From Adenanthera pavonina (Eukaryota; Streptophyta; Magnoliopsida; Fabales; Fabaceae), in contig JAIVEN010000019.1 in NCBI GenBank assembly GCA_026686845.1, positions 31,128,501 through 31,192,500 on the forward strand: a stretch of 64,000 nt of DNA, in the 5' to 3' direction. Below the pieces are notes generated by a model. That model worked only from the letters and a program-made list of their open reading frames with translations. It ran no database searches and was not told the origin of the DNA. Below, one piece after another: positions 47,805 through 58,350 of this stretch. The number at the start of each line of letters is the position of its first letter. The stretch's first letter is position 1. A program made the translations under genes and the position numbers.

Positions 47805-47950
47805 CCCGTTTGATTTTTTTTTGTAAAAATATTTTTAGAATAATCACAATTTATAAAAATAAAGTTTAGATAAAAATAAAAAAATTTATTAAAAAATTAT
47901 TTAGATAAAAAAAATAATAATTAAAAAATACAATTTGATTTAAAAAGATG
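47805..47950 (-). repeat. AT-rich MITE family M, copy 1
   Basis: It begins GCCCGTTTGATTTT and aligns inversely with copies at 49880 and 52886 through blocks such as TTTATAAAAATAAA and TTTAGATAAAAA. Confidence 0.6.
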
Positions 47951-48324
47951 TAAACTTAACAAGTCCTAAATAGTCAATCCTAGCTGAAATTAGACAACCA
48001 GGGTGGGATAACCATGGTTAGAAAACCATATCTAACACGTGAGACCTTTTCTTAAAGAGCGGAAGCGAAATAAAACGACGTTGAGTTTTAATTTAAGATT
48101 TTAAAATTGACTTTGGGTTTAAAACCCGGTAATTTGTCCTTAATGAAAATTATTCCAAATCTCGAATTAAACCCCGAAATAAATAGGAATGAAATGATTT
48201 TAAGCCAAGTAATAACCCACACTTGTCCTTACCTGCTCTGCGGGCAGCTCCCAACGCGATCCTTTCGTATTACCAGCACGCTGCCCGACCTGCCCGATAC
48301 CTGGCTGAGAAGTTACGGGCGTCC

Positions 48325-48998
48325 GCTCTCCAGTATCTCTCTCCTGCTCTCTCTTTCTCTCTCTCTGCGCTCAGTGACATCTGACATTTCTATATTTTGG
48401 TGTGCTTCTACGATCAGATCGGACGGTCCAAAATGAACGGGGCTTATGCTGCTTGTTTTGCGAGGTTTTAGAGCTCGAAACCCCCAGATCCAGCTTATCG
48501 GTCCTTAGATCTTCTTTCCTGGTATGCCGTTTCAGCCTTATTCTTCTGCGGTTCTCTCTAATTTAAATTTTTGCCTCGTTCTTCACTTTCTTTACTGTCG
48601 TTTGAGATTTGTGGTTCACTTCTTTTCTGATCTCTCGGTTTCTGCGTTCAAAGTGATGCTTCTTAACGGTTTTCAGTTCTCATACAGAATTTGTTTAAAC
48701 TTTGGTGCTTCTGGCGACACCTTCAGTTTCCGGTTCACTTTAAAAGAAGTTTCCCTTTTTACATTCTTTTCTTGTTCTTATTTTTTTTTTGGAAATTTAA
48801 TAAATGAGTTTTGATTTTTTAAAAACAAAAGTTTTATTGTCCTTTGTTTTTAATTATAAAAAAAATAAAATAATATTAGGAAAATAATCCAGATCAGTGG
48901 CTCTCCTTGGTTTCAGGACGGATCTGACGGTCTTCAGCTAATTTTGTGTCATATTTAATTTAATTTAATTACACCATAATATTTTCTAGATTTGGCAG
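48325..48998 (+). promoter_or_regulatory. CT-rich leader and 5' UTR intron of the acidic-protein gene
   Basis: A CT-rich tract at 48325-48368 is followed by a donor at 48521/48522 (CCTG|GTATGC) and an acceptor at 48998 (TTTGGCAG). This would make a leader intron of 477 bp ending 20 bp before the ATG. The layout is typical of plant genes; the exact start is unknown. Confidence 0.55.
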
Positions 48999-49018
48999 GT
49001 AACTGTTGGTAGCAGAGA

Positions 49019-52000
49019 ATGGATACTATTCAGGGTTCGGTGGCGGTTACGCTTAATTACGGCGCGCTAACATGCGCCGCGGAAGCTGTGGTGGCTTTGC
49101 TAGTCTCAGCTCTCGTCAAAACCCAACTTTTGGCCCTGGTAAGTGACTGATTTCTTAATTCTCATTCAAAGTTCACACTGAAAAAAGTAGTAGTAATTAA
49201 AAAGGGGGAAGTCTAAAGGCATCTTATGAGCGTTCAAGAACTTAAGTAGAAATCTCACTGGCTTTTAAGAGCGTTTGTCATGGTTCTCTCTCGAATTGAA
49301 TTTCCCGTTTATTTTAGAGGTATCCTATTCCGAGCAGATGTGTTGGAATGGGCTATGATATTTTTGTCCATTGCTAATTTACGCCCGAGTAGCCAATCAG
49401 TTCATGTCCCGTTTTTGGGGATGGGATCCTCTATGCACAAGGAACAGTAAATCTAGAGATTCTAGACCATCGGTGTAGATTTTAGCAATTTTTAAAATTT
49501 TTTTTTAAATCTCAATATTTTTATATTTAAAAATAGTCAGGATGATGACAGTAAAATTTTATCGCGTCAAAATTGATGGATTGTTCCATAATTTTTATAA
49601 TTTAAATTAATAATAATAATAATCCGTTGCATCCTCGGGCTGGGAGTCCAGATCTACCTACCTAGAATATCAGAATCTGTTGCTCCCTTGCACCGCCCAA
49701 GTGTGGTTCAAGGGCTAGCAAAAGGGGTTGTCCATTGCCATCTTTGGGTGCGACGTACGCCGGTGGCTTGGAGTTTAGTGTTTGCTAAGGTGCGCACCTT
49801 GGGCGTAGAAAACTAGTAGTAAACCGTAAATTGGGTTGAGGTCCTTGAGGATAAAAGCTTTGGTTTTGGAACTAATTGAAGCGCCTGTTTGGTTTACTTT
49901 TTATTTAATTAAATTATGATTTTTAATTCTTATTTTTTTTAAATTATCTAAATAGATTTATGGTAAATTTTTTTATTTTTATCTAAATTTTATTTTTATA
50001 AATTATATGATTATTCTACATGATTTTTTATAAAAAGACAAAGCAAGTGGACACTGAATTCCGATTTTAATGCCATGTTTGTGGGGTCAGTTGAGGATAG
50101 AAAAATAGAATATATCTTTTTGTCGTGTCCGATGGGCTGAGGGGAAAAGTGAGAAGTCAAAGGCAAGGAAGGTGAGAGGAATTGATTATGGGAGAGGCTG
50201 ATGAGCGTAAAGCAGGTATTCATACCGTTGTCATTTTTGTGTGGGTGGATGAGGGGCGAATCCCATACCCTCCGACATAGGATATTGTAATACCAAGTGG
50301 AGTCCAGTCTCCTGTGGAGTCCGACCACTTGTGCAGAGTATCGTGGACATGTAATCATAAATTTAAATAAAAAATATTTCGTGCACAAGTTACATCCAAA
50401 AGAAAAGTTATTCTCAACTAGTTTGGACCCTTGAATTATTTTTATTGGTTGGTGGTTACAATTTTCTGGGATAAATATAGGACTGGGATTTTCTGTAATT
50501 TTCTTTTGCTTGACTAAAGAAATTCCTACTGAATCAGTGCAGTTTCCTATCCGGAAAAAAAAAAAAAGATATAAAGCCAAGCAATGCACAGCATATCAAA
50601 TCAATTCGCTTATTACAATAAGGGTTGCAAGTGCTTATTACAAAAAGTCAAACTAATGGTCTGGGATTATTTTACATACAAAAATGCAATGAGTTATTCT
50701 TCATACAATATAGTTCTTCAACTTGAAGGGCTTATGGTTTCTATTTCATCTTTTTTTATTTATGTCTGTCATTTTTGTGCAGGGGCATGCTAATATTCTT
50801 TATGTTGTTCCAATTTTATTGGATGTCCCGTAGGGAACTATTTCATCTTTATAAACCTCACTATGGATCTATGGGAGATTTGCTAGATGAAAACGTTACA
50901 TAGACTAAATTATTGAGTTCTCATAAAATCTGACACAATTTCATATGCTGTTTTTTTTCCCTCCTTATCCCTTCTTTGGGCTATGGTTTTATAATAATAT
51001 AAGGGAAATATTTATGTCATGTTGAACTTAAGTTAGGAAGATTTGTGTAATTTAAATTAGAAGAATTTGAGTGGGAAAAATAGAATCTGCTGTACATCCC
51101 GAACATTAAGAGTCATGGTATTTCAGTATCATACTTTCTCGTGCGTGCATGAATTAATCTGTTCTCATGTTGTCATACTCCTTAGGGAAATAACGTACTC
51201 CCTCCAATCTAAAATATAAATTCTTTTTGAAAGTTTATTTTGGTCCAAAATATAAGATCTATTTAGTAATTTTTAAGACATTAAATGTTTGTTTCTTATT
51301 TTGTTCTTATCTGCAATTAAATGTAGAAGAGATAACAAACTTTAAATGCAATGTATTAAATAGGGGTATTATTGAGAAATGATGTATTTTTTGATAAATT
51401 TAATGAGTAAAACTATCTTTCTTAGTTTTTGTATAATTAATCAAAGAAAACTTATATTTTGAATCATGGAAGTATATAATTAATTGAAGTATCTCCTGTT
51501 TCTCTTTCTCCATCCAACTTCTACTCGTCTAACATAAATTTATCTCTGGAAACCACCTGACATAAATTTGACATCTTATATTGACAAAATGGGTGCAGGA
51601 TCTCCTCAAGCTGCCAATCACAGACATCCCGTCAATGAATGGAGAGGGTAACACCCAAGGCCAAGAGAAGCAAATTGATGCGGAGGAAGAAGATGGCAAT
51701 GATGATGAAGGCGAGGATGATGATGGTGATGGTGGATTTGGAGAGGGTGAAGAGGACTTATCATCTGAAGATGCAGCTGGATACGGCAATAATTCTAACA
51801 ATAAGAACAACCCAAAGAAGGTTCCTGGAAGTGGTGCAGGTGGTGGGGCAGAAGAGAATGGGGAGGATGAAGAAGATGAAGAGGATGGTGATGAACAAGA
51901 TGATGATGATGACGATGATGATGAAGATGATGATGAAGAGGATGAGGGTGGTGAAGAAGATGAAGAGGATGTAGTTGAGGAAGAGGAGCATGACGAGGAG

Positions 52001-52054
52001 GACGATGAAGATGAGGAGGAAGCATTGCAGCCCCCAAAGAAAAGGAAGAAGTAA
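49019..52054 (+). CDS. Acidic nuclear-type protein with Asp/Glu-rich tail and basic C-terminus (2 exons)
   Basis: Exons 49019-49138 and 51599-52054 join in phase 0 to give 191 residues. The N-terminus (MDTIQGSVAVTLNYGALTCA, then AVVALLVSALVKTQLLALD) is a short hydrophobic or helical stretch. From about residue 55 the protein becomes strongly acidic with long Asp and Glu runs, broken by a Gly/Asn spacer (NNSNNKNNPKKVPGSGAGGG). It ends PPKKRKK, a classic monopartite nuclear signal. From memory, plant homologs carry misleading names such as VHS3-like or prothymosin-like. A histone or protein chaperone role is possible but only inferred from composition. The 2.46-kb intron holds MITEs and a U6 retrocopy. 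GAT/GAA repeats in exon 2 make length change by slippage likely. Confidence 0.85.
49787..49816 (+). mobile_element. Candidate Helitron 3' terminus
   Basis: A 14-bp perfect palindrome AAGGTGCGCACCTT (49787-49800) is followed 12 nt later by CTAG and a host T (49813-49817), as in Helitron ends. No matching 5' TC end or Rep/helicase was identified, so this is weak. Confidence 0.3.
49880..50038 (+). repeat. AT-rich MITE family M, copy 2
   Basis: It starts GCGCCTGTTTGGTTTA and runs to TTTTTTATAAAAAGAC, closely matching 52886-53050 in the same orientation. It lies in intron 1 of the acidic-protein gene. Confidence 0.7.
50754..50838 (-). pseudogene. U6 snRNA retropseudogene
   Basis: The minus strand reads GTTCCCTACGGGACATCC, then ATAAAATTGGAAC, then ATTAGCATG and CCCCTGCACAAA, clearly the U6 backbone with about a dozen changes by eye. 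The 3' part decays into an A-rich tail. A perfect 13-bp direct repeat CTATTTCATCTTT (50741-50753 and 50838-50850) flanks it, the mark of LINE-type target-primed insertion. The first base may belong to either the repeat or U6. It lacks the plant USE and T-run terminator, so it is not expected to be transcribed by Pol III. It lies antisense in an intron. Confidence 0.88.
51196..51474. mobile_element. Stowaway-like MITE, copy 4 (279 bp)
   Basis: It is bounded by TA with ends TACTCCCTCCAATCTAAAAT and inverted TATTTTGAATCATGGAAGTA. It sits about 125 bp upstream of exon 2 of the acidic-protein gene. Confidence 0.78.
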
Positions 52055-52311
52055 ACTAGCTAGGACGGTCTCGGCTCCCGTTTGTATTGTTCTGTACGAA
52101 TTTGGGATATAACTTCAAGCAAGTTTTTATTCAGTTTATAAGGAGACCTATTCAAGGCATGTTTAATTAGAGTCTGTTTTCCATTGCATGATTAGAGTAC
52201 TATTATATAGCTGACATTACTATGCGGGCAGTGATAAATTCAAAGTAAATTGCAATTTATGGTCGTTGTTTTGACCTTTGTATTCCCTCGGTTGCTTTTC
52301 AGTATTAATAT

Positions 52312-52500
52312 ATTGCCTGTTTAGTTTGTTTTTTTTATAAAAACTCATTTAGAATTATCATAGTTTATAAAAATAAAATTTAAAAAAAATAGAGAAATTT
52401 ATCATAAATCTGTTAAAATAACTTTGAAAAAAATAATAGTTAGAAATCTTAGTTTAGTTTATTAAAAGATAAACCAAAAAGGCTCATAATCTTTTAGGCT
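52312..52500 (-). repeat. AT-rich MITE family M, copy 3
   Basis: It is an inverted copy relative to 52886-53050, with shared TTTATAAAAATAAAATTTAA and GAGAAATTTATCATAAAT blocks. Confidence 0.68.
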
Positions 52501-52885
52501 AAACTTGGTAGAAATAAATGGAGTTCCAAAAAAAGGGAAACATTTTTATGTGACATATTTAATATATATTATACAAGTTTTATCGGAAATTAACGATTTT
52601 CTCAAATAAGAAAAGTGGAAAGAATCTTTCCGAACATTAGTGAACCAAGTAGGAACAATTGATTTATCTCCTGAGAAACTTAGCTTCCCTTCCTTACTTC
52701 CTTTTAACCAAGCAGCCCCTAAGTTGAAGTATGGAGGTTTTCTAAATATCCCAATAAGAATGTTTCATACCAATTTTGTGTAATCGAGGTGACGTGGGAT
52801 GTAATGCAAACTAGCAGAAAATAATATGAATATAAAGAGACGAATCAAATGATTAAAATGTAATAATGTTAGCATGTCTAAGTAT

Positions 52886-53050
52886 GAGTCTATTTGGTTT
52901 ATATTTTTATAAATCAAATTATGATTTCTAATTATTATTTTTTTTCATCTAAATAAATTTATGATAAATTTCTCTACTTTTATTTAAATTTTATTTTTGT
53001 AAATTTTAATTATTCTAGCAGATTTTTTATAAAAAAATAATTCAAAAAGA
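52886..53050 (+). repeat. AT-rich MITE family M, copy 4
   Basis: It runs from GTCTATTTGGTTTATA to TTCAAAAAGACAC, whose ends are imperfect inverted repeats. It closely matches copy 2. Confidence 0.7.
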
Positions 53051-53705
53051 CACTACATAATCCACTATAAATCAGTGTTCAAAATTACATGAATACACAA
53101 TTGAATGAAATCACGATAGATGGATATGTACATCATGTATCATCAATATAATTAATGCTTGCATATTAAGAAATACTACATGATTTAATTTTTGAAAATT
53201 TAAATGTTATTCATTACAATTTCTAAAATATGTTATGAGGACTGATAAATGTCAAGTAAAAAATATAAAACAAATATTTCAATATTCAGGAACCAAATAA
53301 TTAACAATATACTTTTTTTCATCATATTTTTCAATATTAAAGAGTTAATTAATTAAAATTCTGATCTCTTGTGTTATAAAAAAAAATCTGATCTCTGAAA
53401 AGTCTTTCTTTCTTTTCTCTTCTTTTTTTCTTTTTCAATTCAGGGCATATTATATTGAAGTTTAAAGGGCCTACTAATTTTTCAGAAGGCGGTAGTTTGT
53501 TTGGGGAATTCACTAGTTCAGCCGTTGGATCCCACTCTCAGTCTGATGCTGAAACGGGCGGAAACGTTGAAAAAACATTCACAGGCTAACTGAGAGAGGA
53601 AGGGCGCGTTGGACAGTCGGAGAGATTCGGTTATGCTGCCACGAATTTATGGTTCTCTATTTAACGTCTCAATTTTGCCTGCCTTCTTGAGTTTGTCTGT
53701 ATTTA

Positions 53706-53829
53706 ATGGCGGATCACTCAGACACTTCGCTTCTAGTATCTCCACCTCCGATCGCTGACCCTAGCGGGATCGACCTTGAGGCCGGTCCCAGCGAACTATT
53801 TCAATGCCGAATTTGTCTCGAAACTGATG
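53706..53829 (+). pseudogene. Orphan first exon of a RINGv (MARCH-type) E3 ligase gene
   Basis: The ATG at 53706 opens MADHSDTSLLVSPPPIADPS, then IDLEAGPSELFQCRICLETD, followed by a good donor (GATG|GTAGTTT). The CxxC start (CRIC) after FQ is the first half of a RINGv zinc finger found in membrane-linked plant E3 ligases. The following exon, which should supply a PCKCKG-like motif and HxxC, was looked for in the next 3.7 kb by eye and not found; an unrelated gene starts at 56302. Either the gene has a very long intron or, more likely, it has lost its 3' part. The exon itself is intact, so it could be a recent loss. Confidence 0.65.
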
Positions 53830-56191
53830 GTAGTTTGGCTTTCGCGCCCTTTGTTTTATTTTCATTTCCTGGTTAGGCTAGATTGTATTTCAGATATTTG
53901 TTCAAATTCAACTCTTAGGATGTATCATGATAATAACATGAAGAGATATTTTGAATTCCATGCATTCAGTTTATTTTATTTTGTTTAAGTTATGAACTCC
54001 AGGCAAGTCAATACGTCCGCCAGTTGAATTGTTTGGTTAATCTGAATTTTCTGTTTCTTTTTGGTAGTCTAAACTGAATATTATTATATGAAACAATATT
54101 GAATGATGAATCAGACTTATCTTCATTCAGTTATTTTGATTAATTAGAGTAACTGAACCCATTGTTCTTACTACTATCAGCTCGTTAAATTGGAATTTCA
54201 CCTTAAAGTATATGGATTCAAAGCAATTATTTGCACACTTTCATGGTTACTTCTTTAAGTTGGCTATGTGACTTATTTTTATTTGTCCTAGGCAGTGTGA
54301 TGTTGTAAGTGACTCATTCATCACTAAGGGATTTTATAGAGTTTCTGGGAAAGATATTGTAGTTATATATTAACTTGCTGCAAAAATGTGCATGTGTCAC
54401 TTTTAGTCTACAGTTATCCAGACAGATAGAATCGGCTCATTAGAAATCTGTATATTTATCATTCTAACTGTAGAGTTTTGGTGCAAGAAATAAGAGGAAG
54501 CTTTTATATGATTCATTTAGCATATAAATGTTGGATATTATGTTCCCCGAGACATTAAATAGCCATAAATTTTCACCCTGTATCCTTTTCCCTTTTAATT
54601 TAACAATTCAAACTTCTGGAATTATGGCAGTGCGATTGAAAAGATTGTTTTCTGATGGTTTACCGGAAGATAGTTGTGTATTAGAGACTTGGGGCACTAA
54701 TGACATGCATTGTTCAATGTTTATATTTTGCATAACTTAAAAAATGGCAAGTCAGAGCATCTTCTTTCCTCCAGTTTGTGGTGTTGATGTAAATTTGACA
54801 ATCACAGTTTGAGATTAGTTGTCATTAAAAGTTAATGCTGATATTGCCATGGACAAGTTTAATAATGCATGTTCGATGACTACACAAAAGGTCAGACATT
54901 CTGACATCAACTTGATTATCCAACTGTTTTACTTGTAATCGTAGGAGTGAGTATGTGGTTTAGGATGTTGATGGGGAGATCACAGGGTCTGATTGGTCTC
55001 CCCCGTCTCTCCTACCCGAGCATGTTCAGCAGCTGAAAACACTGGGCTTTCTATGAGTATGAAGGAGTCCACTACTCGCTCACGAGAATGACATGACTGA
55101 GATAGTCCGACGGCGGTTTTTGGTGGGTTGGTCACGGAGCTTTCCGATTATTCATAAAATGTCACGGCCGCCTCAATTTATTTAGATATGTATAACTTAT
55201 CTGATATTCATAAGTATATTTGAAATTCTGTTTCATTTACTAATGTCCAAGAAAAACAGGGTTCTTTGAAGTACTTCTTAGGAATTATGTTATCGACACA
55301 CATACACTTTGATTTGTGAAATATAAACAAACAACAATACAAAAGATAATAGGATGAGATATTTGTATTACGGGGAAGTAGAAGAGAGTTTAATATCAAG
55401 CAGTTTGCACTCTTCACTTCGAGAATGACAAAATTCTGTGCGTGAAAACAAGTGCATGAATAATTAAATGGAAGATCTTGTGAAGAAACTTCACAGATGC
55501 TTAAGATTAAAGAAGACAAAAGGATCGACCACCGACTTAGAATCGCAGATTTACCCATATGTAAATGCTCCAGTAGGCCCACAATAACGCGTAATAATTA
55601 TATTTAATCTAGAAAAACCATGACTTGAACGGTTGAACCAACCAAAGCACTGGTGAAGCAAACAAGAGAAGCAGAGGACTGCGTCCACTTGTCCGCGTTT
55701 TCACGTTTAAAATGAACGTGAAAAGAGCAAAAGCCCTGGCCCACCGGTTTCATCATTCGATGGGCACACCCACCACTCAAAACCCAATTTTAGCTAAAAT
55801 TATCTTAATTGGTCCCAAAAAAAAAGATAAAAATATCTTAATTCTAATTATATATTTCAAAATTAAATAATTAAAATTGTAATTGTTTAGTACAAATGAG
55901 TTATATGCAAAATATTTGAATTGTGTATCTAACATTCTAACTACGATTAAATGTTCAATTACTACAATATATTGAATCTCGTTGAAATTTTTATCAGGTT
56001 TTGAGAAATCAACGGAGTCAAATTATGGTCAATTGGAATGCGCCTATAGTAAAAGGCACATAGTATTATGAGGGGGACCAAATCCACATGCCGCAACAAC
56101 TTTCATTGAAAAAAATATAGATAAAAAAGGTAGAGAGCCTTATCCAAAACGGCTGATTGGGCAGCTTGAGACGTCCCTCCGGCCCTCCCCC
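53830..56191. other. Region after the RINGv exon without recognised genes
   Basis: It looks like intron at first and changes character at about 54950-55190, a GC-richer block of unknown origin. A minus-strand 124-codon frame at 55208-55582 has no domain. Near 55620-56180 begins the upstream region of the microprotein gene. Confidence 0.4.
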
Positions 56192-56198
56192 TATAAAT
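56192..56198 (+). promoter_or_regulatory. TATA box of the 75-residue microprotein gene
   Basis: TATAAAT after a C-rich stretch (CCCTCCCCC) lies 104 bp upstream of the start codon, giving a leader of about 75-80 nt. Confidence 0.7.
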
Positions 56199-56301
56199 GA
56201 CTTCGGATAGACCGCTCATTGCTCAATGTTGAGGAGCAACATCAACAATAGCTACAACAAGACAAATTTCATCCATTTTTGGTGAATACACAGAATTAAG
56301 G

Positions 56302-56529
56302 ATGTCTGATATTGCTATGTTGGTGGCGGAAGAGTACGAGAGGAGGGTCAGCATTTTAAGGAAGGCAAGCGATGGTGGTGCCGTAGTGCCCCAGAGGAAT
56401 GACAAGTCTTCTGGTGCTTCGGGTTTGGCTCAGGGGCTGATGAAGGAGAAGAAAGCGCTCGTGAAGTGGGCTTGGGAGCCCAAAACCCAAGTTGGTATTG
56501 CTGCTTCTGCAAGCTTCTTCTCTGCTTGA
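56302..56529 (+). CDS. Small conserved plant protein (75 aa), single exon
   Basis: The ATG at 56302 opens MSDIAMLVAEEYERRVSILR, and the frame ends at WEPKTQVGIAASASFFSA. The N-terminal MLVAEEYERR and C-terminal KTQVGxAAS-x-FFS(A/V) are, from memory, features of a plant family of small, mostly uncharacterised proteins, often induced by stress or wounding. No signal peptide or membrane segment is seen; the N-terminus is an amphipathic, charged helix and the middle is Lys/Ser-rich. A TATA box and a plausible 3' UTR support a real gene. The function is unknown. Confidence 0.75.
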   Translation: MSDIAMLVAEEYERRVSILRKASDGGAVVPQRNDKSSGASGLAQGLMKEKKALVKWAWEPKTQVGIAASASFFSA

Positions 56530-58069
56530 TCCTCATGCTTCCATAGACGCATAGTTCCTCTCTCTAATTCTTCTCCTGTACATTCGTTTTACAGTTTCGA
56601 TTTATTAAAGGAATTGTGTTCTCGGCTTATCAACAGCTTCCGACTAATTATTTACCTTCCCTTTTTCCGTAACTCTGTTCAAAGAGACAGTAAATCCAGG
56701 TTCGCAATAGTAGTAAATTTGAACCGAGTTTTAACAGAGACATCAAATTCACATTCACAGTCGCAATAGTAGTAATTGGAACAGAGTTTTTCTGTAAATC
56801 AGTTATTTAATCATGTTTAACATCCCCAACACCACCATTTACTCGTTGGGGGCTCTTCAGAGTGACCACCTGTTGATGTCTACGGAGTCGTCTTCCCTCC
56901 AATTTAATTGTTCTTCGTTCTCATCACCGTCTTCCAGAACTGCCTTTAATGTTCCAGGAAACGTACCAGAGTCACCATGTGAAGATCCAAGAGCAAAAGT
57001 TCTTAAGAGTCACGTATTGATCTGACCATTGGAAGTAAAAATGGACAAAAACGGAAAGTTTCGATCAGTGAAAGAGAACTGAAGTAAGGGTGAGAGGTCA
57101 ACGAATTTGTAGAAAATGGAATGTCCCAATTGAATTCTTCGTTAGCTTTGGGTTTCTCGTTTTTAGAGGGTAAAGAAGGAATAGATGAACAAGAGGTGAG
57201 GGGCAACAAGATGAATGAATAATGATTAGGTGGTATATGCTGTGTAAAAATGTTTTGCTTCATAGGGAGAAAAATGCTTCTCTATTAATAAAGCAAGTGG
57301 AGGGGGTGTGGTGCTTTCTGAAGCGATTTGTCCAGGGATTTTGAGGGGGAAAAAAAGAGGGGATAAATAAAGATAATAAATTAATAAACATAATATATAA
57401 AAGAGGTGGGATTAAACAGTCAATTCATGTTGTTCCAATGAAAAAGAGACACGTTGGACAACAAAAAAGTCCCATTCCGCTGGTTTGGTCTGGTCCTATG
57501 GAAGCAATTGGCTGGAAAGTGGCTCTTCTGGGCCTGCCGTTTGGTACAGGAGATGAAAGAATGTACCGTACCACCACTTTAGTATTAGGATCAGATGACA
57601 TTTTTCATACTGTTGATCCCCAAAAATAATCGTATCTATATTGTTCACACTCCGCCCTAATCCATTCCAAATGGACATGAGAATTTTCATAGAGATAATT
57701 TTATTTTTATTTCCTGAATAAAGATACTTTATATAAATATGTAGCCCTATATTATATTTGCATCTAAAGTTTTTCATCATTTTTTATTTATTTGTTTGTC
57801 AGTACTTTTTTTGTACAATATATTTGTGAACACTCCGTCTAATTCATAATAGAAACTTCTGACTATTGATAAAATTTAGACGTGGGTTCTGTGTGAAATC
57901 ATGGTTTGAAATAAAGTGTCTATAAAATGAGCACTACTACTAATTATGAGTAATTATTTAAAACTTTCAACATATATATTAGATCAAAGCTACTGGACTG
58001 CGTATCAACGATTATCATTCAAGGCTATTAAGTTTAGACCCACAGACGGTAGTGCATATATGGATTAGT
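56530..58069. other. Intergenic region after the microprotein gene
   Basis: It starts with a probable 3' UTR. A near-repeat (CGCAATAGTAGTAA at 56704 and 56763) occurs. Open frames at 56813-57025, 57003-57263 and 57438-57629 have no recognised domain. Confidence 0.4.
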
Positions 58070-58079
58070 TTTTTTATAA

Positions 58080-58350
58080 TAGATTATGAGGATAAGTGAT
58101 TATGTTAAAAGTGATTTATATTTGAATGTTTTTAGTTGAAAAGTAATTTTGAGAAAATAAATATATATGGATTTTGAGAGTTTGAGTGATTATTTGATAA
58201 ATAATAAAAAGAAAAAGTAAAATAAATAATTATCATATATAGAAAAAATCAGTTTTTCTCATAATCACTCATTTGAGACATAATTACTTATTAAAAAGTT
58301 AGTGTATTTGATAATTTTACAAAATAAATAATTATTTTTTGAATCCAAAC
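58080..58350. repeat. MITE-like repeat, copy 2 (relative of 8938-9105)
   Basis: It shares several ordered blocks with 8938-9105. Its left part (GAGGATAAGTGATTATG) and right part (CATAATCACTCATTTG) are loosely inverted, suggesting a MITE. It ends near AATCCAAACAGGCTC. Confidence 0.5.

Larger units (their letters stand above)
52055..53705. other. Intergenic region between the acidic gene and the RINGv exon
   Basis: The first 250 bp probably hold the 3' UTR. It then contains two family M repeats and AT-rich DNA. The last 250 bp (53480-53705) are less AT-rich and probably the promoter/leader of the RINGv exon. Confidence 0.5.

Noticed and set aside
50754..50838. Functional U6 snRNA gene
   Set aside because: Many changes in conserved U6 positions, an A-rich tail and flanking direct repeats, and no plant upstream sequence element at the right spacing.
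51761..52037. Minus-strand frames rich in His or Ile opposite the acidic tail
   Set aside because: They are antisense shadows of GAT/GAA repeats in exon 2 of the acidic-protein gene.
57003..57629. Candidate small genes near the microprotein gene
   Set aside because: Short frames in both directions without domains; one starts in AT-rich DNA with no promoter signal.
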